Shown: positions 61,425 through 64,000 of the stretch, one piece after another
Position numbering within the stretch: the stretch's first letter is position 1
Layout of the letters: the number at the start of each line of letters is the position of its first letter
From: Burkholderia sp. Ax-1719
GTDB taxonomy: Bacteria > Pseudomonadota > Gammaproteobacteria > Burkholderiales > Burkholderiaceae
Length of the DNA stretch: 64,000 nt
Direction of reading: 5' to 3'
Assembly: GCF_011753055.1 (NCBI RefSeq)
Contig: NZ_VWWJ01000004.1
Coordinates: forward strand, 124,001-188,000
Notes under the pieces: model-generated
The model's input: only the letters and a program-made list of their open reading frames with translations
What the model was told of the DNA's origin: nothing
Databases searched by the model: none
Made by a program: the position numbers and the translations under genes

Positions 61425-62585
61425 TTAGCCGTCGAACGGCAACTCGCACTGCGTCGGCACTTTCGCGGGCGTCTCGCCCGTTGCCGGTTCGAGAGAACCG
61501 ATGCGCACGCCGATAAGGCGAATACGCCGATCCAGCGCAACCCGCTTCAGACACTCTCCCACCGCGCGCCGGATAGACGCCGCATCCGCGACCGGCTCCG
61601 GTAGCGAAAGATCGCGCGTAACGATCTTGAAGTCCGCAAACTTGATTTTCAGGCCCACCGTGCGGCCACGATAACCCTTGCGCTGAAGGTCTTCGGTGAC
61701 GCGTTCGCATAGCCGCGTGAGCGCCGGCGTGAGCGTCGCGCGGTCGCGGGTGACGTGCATATCGCGCTCGAAGGTGGTTTCGCGGCTCATCGATTTGGGT
61801 TCCGACGACACCACCACCTCACGCTCATCGAGCCCGCGCGCGACGCTGGCCAGCCACGCCGCGTAAGTGCGCCCGAAATGCTCCTGCAACAGCCCGAGGT
61901 CTGCCGCAGCCAGATCGCCGATGGTGCCGATGCCGATGCTCGCCAGCCGGTCGCTCGCACGCGGCCCAATGCCATTGACCTTTTTCGCGGCCAGCGGCCA
62001 GATTCGCGACTCCAGATCGGCCATTGAAAGAATTGTGAGCCCGTCTGGCTTGTCCAGTTCGGAACCGATCTTGGCAAGCAGTTTGTTGGGCGCAATCGCT
62101 ATCGAGCAGGTCAGGCCGGTTGCTTCGCGCACCGCATTCTTGATGCGTTGGCCAAGCTCCTGCGATTCGCCTTCGACGTGAGTGAGATCGACGTAGATTT
62201 CGTCGATGCCGCGATCTTCGATCTGATCGGTGAAAGTGTGTACCGCGTCTTTGAAGAGGCGCGAATAGCGCCGGTACGAATCGAAGTCGGTCGGTAAAAG
62301 AATGGCATCTGGCGCGAGTTGGGCGGCTTTCATCATGCCCATCGCGGAGAACACGCCGAACGCTCGCGCTTCGTAGGTGGATGTCGTCACGACGCCGCGC
62401 CCGGCGTAGTCGCGCAGCCTGGCGAAGCGGCGCGTGCCGTCGGCCAGCAGTTCCGGCGCGGCATTGCGGCCCCCGCCGATCACGACGGGCTGGCCGCGCA
62501 GTTCAGGGTAGCGGAGCAGTTCTACGGAAGCGTAGAAAGCGTCCATGTCGACATGCGCGATGCGACGAGACGGTGGGGTGCTCAC
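61425..62585 (-). CDS. dinB: DNA polymerase IV
   Basis: A 386-residue Y-family translesion polymerase. Catalytic carboxylates are Asp13 (AHVDMDAFYASVE) and Asp128-Glu129 (GIDEIYVDL). The helix-hairpin-helix VNGIGPRASDRLASIGIGTI is present, and the C terminus QCELPFDG is a beta-clamp-binding motif. The GTG at 62585 fits the usual N terminus; the TTG at 62618 gives 11 extra unconserved residues. A LexA box (62621-62640) lies 36 bp upstream, so it is SOS-induced. A Gly/Arg-rich insert near 38-60 is typical of betaproteobacterial forms. Confidence 0.94.
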   Translation of the reverse strand: MSTPPSRRIAHVDMDAFYASVELLRYPELRGQPVVIGGGRNAAPELLADGTRRFARLRDYAGRGVVTTSTYEARAFGVFSAMGMMKAAQLAPDAILLPTDFDSYRRYSRLFKDAVHTFTDQIEDRGIDEIYVDLTHVEGESQELGQRIKNAVREATGLTCSIAIAPNKLLAKIGSELDKPDGLTILSMADLESRIWPLAAKKVNGIGPRASDRLASIGIGTIGDLAAADLGLLQEHFGRTYAAWLASVARGLDEREVVVSSEPKSMSRETTFERDMHVTRDRATLTPALTRLCERVTEDLQRKGYRGRTVGLKIKFADFKIVTRDLSLPEPVADAASIRRAVGECLKRVALDRRIRLIGVRIGSLEPATGETPAKVPTQCELPFDG

Positions 62586-62620
62586 GTCGGCTGTCTGCCT
62601 GAAGTCATGACGAAGCAAGG

Positions 62621-62640
62621 TGCTGTATATTTATACAGTA
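62621..62640 (-). promoter_or_regulatory. LexA (SOS) box before dinB
   Basis: On the minus strand the site reads TACTGTATAAATATACAGCA, matching the LexA consensus CTGT-N8-ACAG perfectly, with an AT-rich core. It lies 36 bp before the dinB GTG, where bound LexA would cover the promoter. It explains SOS regulation of dinB. Confidence 0.88.
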
Positions 62641-62729
62641 TCTTACTGACAGCGTGAGGATTACGCAAGGTGCGCGAAGGTGGCGGCTCCCGTGGGAGCC
62701 CGCCGTTTTGGCACGATTTAAGCGCTATT

Positions 62730-63143
62730 TCAACGCGCCTCGGTTGCCGTCAAATAACGGTCGCGAAAGCGTTCGTCGACTCGTTCTCCCATCAGCTTCG
62801 AAAACAGCAGCATGGCGTCAAGCGGACGATGATTGATAACCACGGAATCCGCCTCGCCCTGTTCGTTCAGATGCGCCACCACCACGGTTTCGATCGGCAC
62901 GCCCTGAATCTGCGAGCGATAGGACTCCAGATACAGACCAGGGCTCACCACGCCTTTGTAGCTGTGCTGCTGGAATTCATAAAGCGAAATCGCGTGTTGG
63001 ATCACCGCGAGAATATCGGCTTTGCCTTCGATCGGACGTTTGAGCACGGTGGCTTCCAGCGTCGCGTTGTCCGCCAGTTTCGCCAGCCAGAGCGGTGCGC
63101 CCGGCGTGGGCGCGAGCATGGGCGCGGTATCGTTGAATTTCAT
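62730..63143 (-). CDS. NTF2-like (SnoaL-type) protein
   Basis: A 137-residue protein with an NTF2-like cone fold as suggested by LKRPIEGKADILAVIQHAIS, VPIETVVVAHLNEQGEADSV and VINHRPLDAMLLFSKLMGER, a pattern common for uncharacterised SnoaL-like proteins. GGGAGG precedes ATG 63143. It starts 14 bp after the tautomerase gene, so the two are one operon. Enzymatic activity cannot be inferred. Confidence 0.75.
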   Translation of the reverse strand: MKFNDTAPMLAPTPGAPLWLAKLADNATLEATVLKRPIEGKADILAVIQHAISLYEFQQHSYKGVVSPGLYLESYRSQIQGVPIETVVVAHLNEQGEADSVVINHRPLDAMLLFSKLMGERVDERFRDRYLTATEAR

Positions 63144-63157
63144 GGCAGCGCCTCCCG

Positions 63158-63679
63158 TTACGACTCGTTGATGGAAGCGAGCGCGGCTTCCAGCGTGATT
63201 CGCGCTTTCTCGCGGCGTCGGCGTGCAAGTCGCGCGGCGCCCGCATCGCGTTCGGCTTCGCCGGCCAGCAGCGCGTGAATATCGGGCAGGGTCCAGATGG
63301 CGCCGCGCGTGCCCCACGTGCCGTCCGGGATTTCGGTTGGGAAAACCCAGACGCGTGGCGCGACTTCATCGAAGGGCTTGTTTTCCGCGCGTGCTACTGC
63401 TTCCGTGACGTTTCGGACCAGCGCGCGGCGGGTTTCGTCGGTGTATTGGCCTTCCGGTGCGGATGGAATGATCCGGTAGCGCATCACCTCCGCGCGCTGG
63501 CCGCCGACAAAGATCGCGGCAGGGCGATGCAGATGAAAAACGGTCACGCGTTGCGCGACGGGATTGGCGGGATCATAGCCTTCGGCGGCGATCAGGATGT
63601 CGGTCAGTTCCTTGACGAGGCGCGCTTCCGCCTCGGGAGACAAAGCGTTTTCGGGCCACAGTGCGTCGATCATCGGCAT
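63158..63679 (-). CDS. Tautomerase superfamily protein
   Basis: A 173-residue protein whose N terminus is Met-Pro (PMIDALWPENALSPEAEARL), placing the catalytic Pro1 of the tautomerase superfamily after removal of Met. The length suggests a fused two-module form of the 4-oxalocrotonate tautomerase fold; FHLHRPAAIFVGGQ and AENKPFDEVAPRVWVFPTEI fit the two halves. AGGAG precedes ATG 63679. The next gene downstream is an NTF2-like protein; the divergent GlxA-type gene at 63801 is a likely regulator. The substrate is not predictable. Confidence 0.82.
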   Translation of the reverse strand: MPMIDALWPENALSPEAEARLVKELTDILIAAEGYDPANPVAQRVTVFHLHRPAAIFVGGQRAEVMRYRIIPSAPEGQYTDETRRALVRNVTEAVARAENKPFDEVAPRVWVFPTEIPDGTWGTRGAIWTLPDIHALLAGEAERDAGAARLARRRREKARITLEAALASINES

Positions 63680-63800
63680 GGTGTTTCTCCTGCATTCGGG
63701 TGATTGGGTCCGGCCATGATCGGGATTTACTCGCCCTGCTGGAAGTGGCAGTATCGCCATTGTTAGAGGAATTTCAGACGAAAAAGCAGGGGTGGAAACG

Positions 63801-64000
63801 ATGGCTATCATCCGCATCTGGGTGTACGACGGGATACTTGCTTCGGGCGTTGCGGGACCGGTTGACGTATTTAATGCGGCCAATCATTTTCGTGCGCGCG
63901 CGGCGGCAGCGCAGAGTGGTTCGCTATCAGCGCCGCCTTTGTCCTGGCGCGTGGAATCGCTCGATGGCCAGCCGGTTACAGCGGCATCGGGGCAGACCAT
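63801..64000 (+). CDS. GlxA/DJ-1-type AraC regulator, 3' partial
   Basis: The first 66 codons of a gene running out of the window. AGGGGTGG precedes the ATG. The sequence AIIRIWVYDGILASGVAGPV followed by DVFNAANHF is the typical opening of GlxA-family regulators, which combine a DJ-1/PfpI domain with a C-terminal AraC helix-turn-helix; the latter is not visible here. It is divergent from the tautomerase/NTF2-like pair (121 bp apart), so it probably regulates them. Confidence 0.75.
   Translation, partial: MAIIRIWVYDGILASGVAGPVDVFNAANHFRARAAAAQSGSLSAPPLSWRVESLDGQPVTAASGQT

Noticed and set aside
1..64000. tRNA, rRNA, CRISPR arrays, insertion sequences, integrases, prophage genes
   Set aside because: No T-loop-type tRNA ends, repeat-spacer patterns, transposase or integrase motifs or terminal inverted repeats with target duplications were seen.

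Overview
The window reads as a chromosomal segment of a high-GC betaproteobacterium of the Burkholderia sensu lato group, most likely Paraburkholderia or Caballeronia. This is inferred from gene content: a Burkholderia-type trimeric porin, a DUF4148 protein, a Burkholderiales-style Tad locus, a DUF1326/DUF2182 pair and a periplasmic-type DinB-free housekeeping complement, together with dense single-gene regulators. No rRNA, tRNA, CRISPR array, insertion sequence or prophage was seen, and codon use looks uniform throughout.

Region by region. 1-1.7 kb: the end of an aromatic-acid MFS transporter facing a MarR regulator. 1.9-17.7 kb: a complete Tad/Flp pilus locus (flp, cpaA, cpaB, cpaC, a small lipoprotein, cpaE, cpaF, tadB, tadC, two TadE-like minor pilins, tadG) on the plus strand. 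It is headed by a long noncoding leader carrying a good sigma-54 promoter. Divergent from it lie two membrane-linked glycosyltransferases and a sigma-54 activator that has no visible DNA-binding domain. This is the most coherent system in the window and suggests sigma-54-controlled, possibly glycosylated Flp pili. 17.7-21.9 kb: an orphan polyamine-type binding protein and two unrecognised proteins.

21.9-25.4 kb: an EutR-like AraC regulator divergent from a dehydrogenase and an APC permease, a likely amine or amino-alcohol catabolic module. 25.6-31.2 kb: a PPP-family phosphatase, then a FadR-type regulator with two operator-like palindromes, divergent from dctA-alc-allA (dicarboxylate carrier plus ureide degradation), and an orphan molybdate-type binding protein. 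31.4-36.7 kb: MFS transporter, LysR regulator, amidase and D-serine dehydratase in one direction; a shared 9-bp motif precedes the transporter and the amidase. 36.7-45 kb: chemoreceptor, DUF1326/DUF2182 pair, EamA exporter, a small tandem zinc-ribbon protein and a large GGDEF/EAL protein.

45-55.9 kb: a ParB-like lipoprotein, a second EamA protein, PhzF-like isomerase, AraC regulator divergent from a cytochrome P450 with direct repeats between them, an unusual NRAMP-family transporter, DUF4148, porin and a COQ4-like protein. 56-64 kb: membrane-anchored penicillin-acylase-type Ntn hydrolase, Qnr-like pentapeptide protein, a class V aminotransferase, DinB with a near-perfect LexA box, an NTF2-like/tautomerase pair, and the start of a GlxA-type regulator cut by the window edge.

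All functional calls rest on reading motifs and family resemblance by eye; no database search was run.
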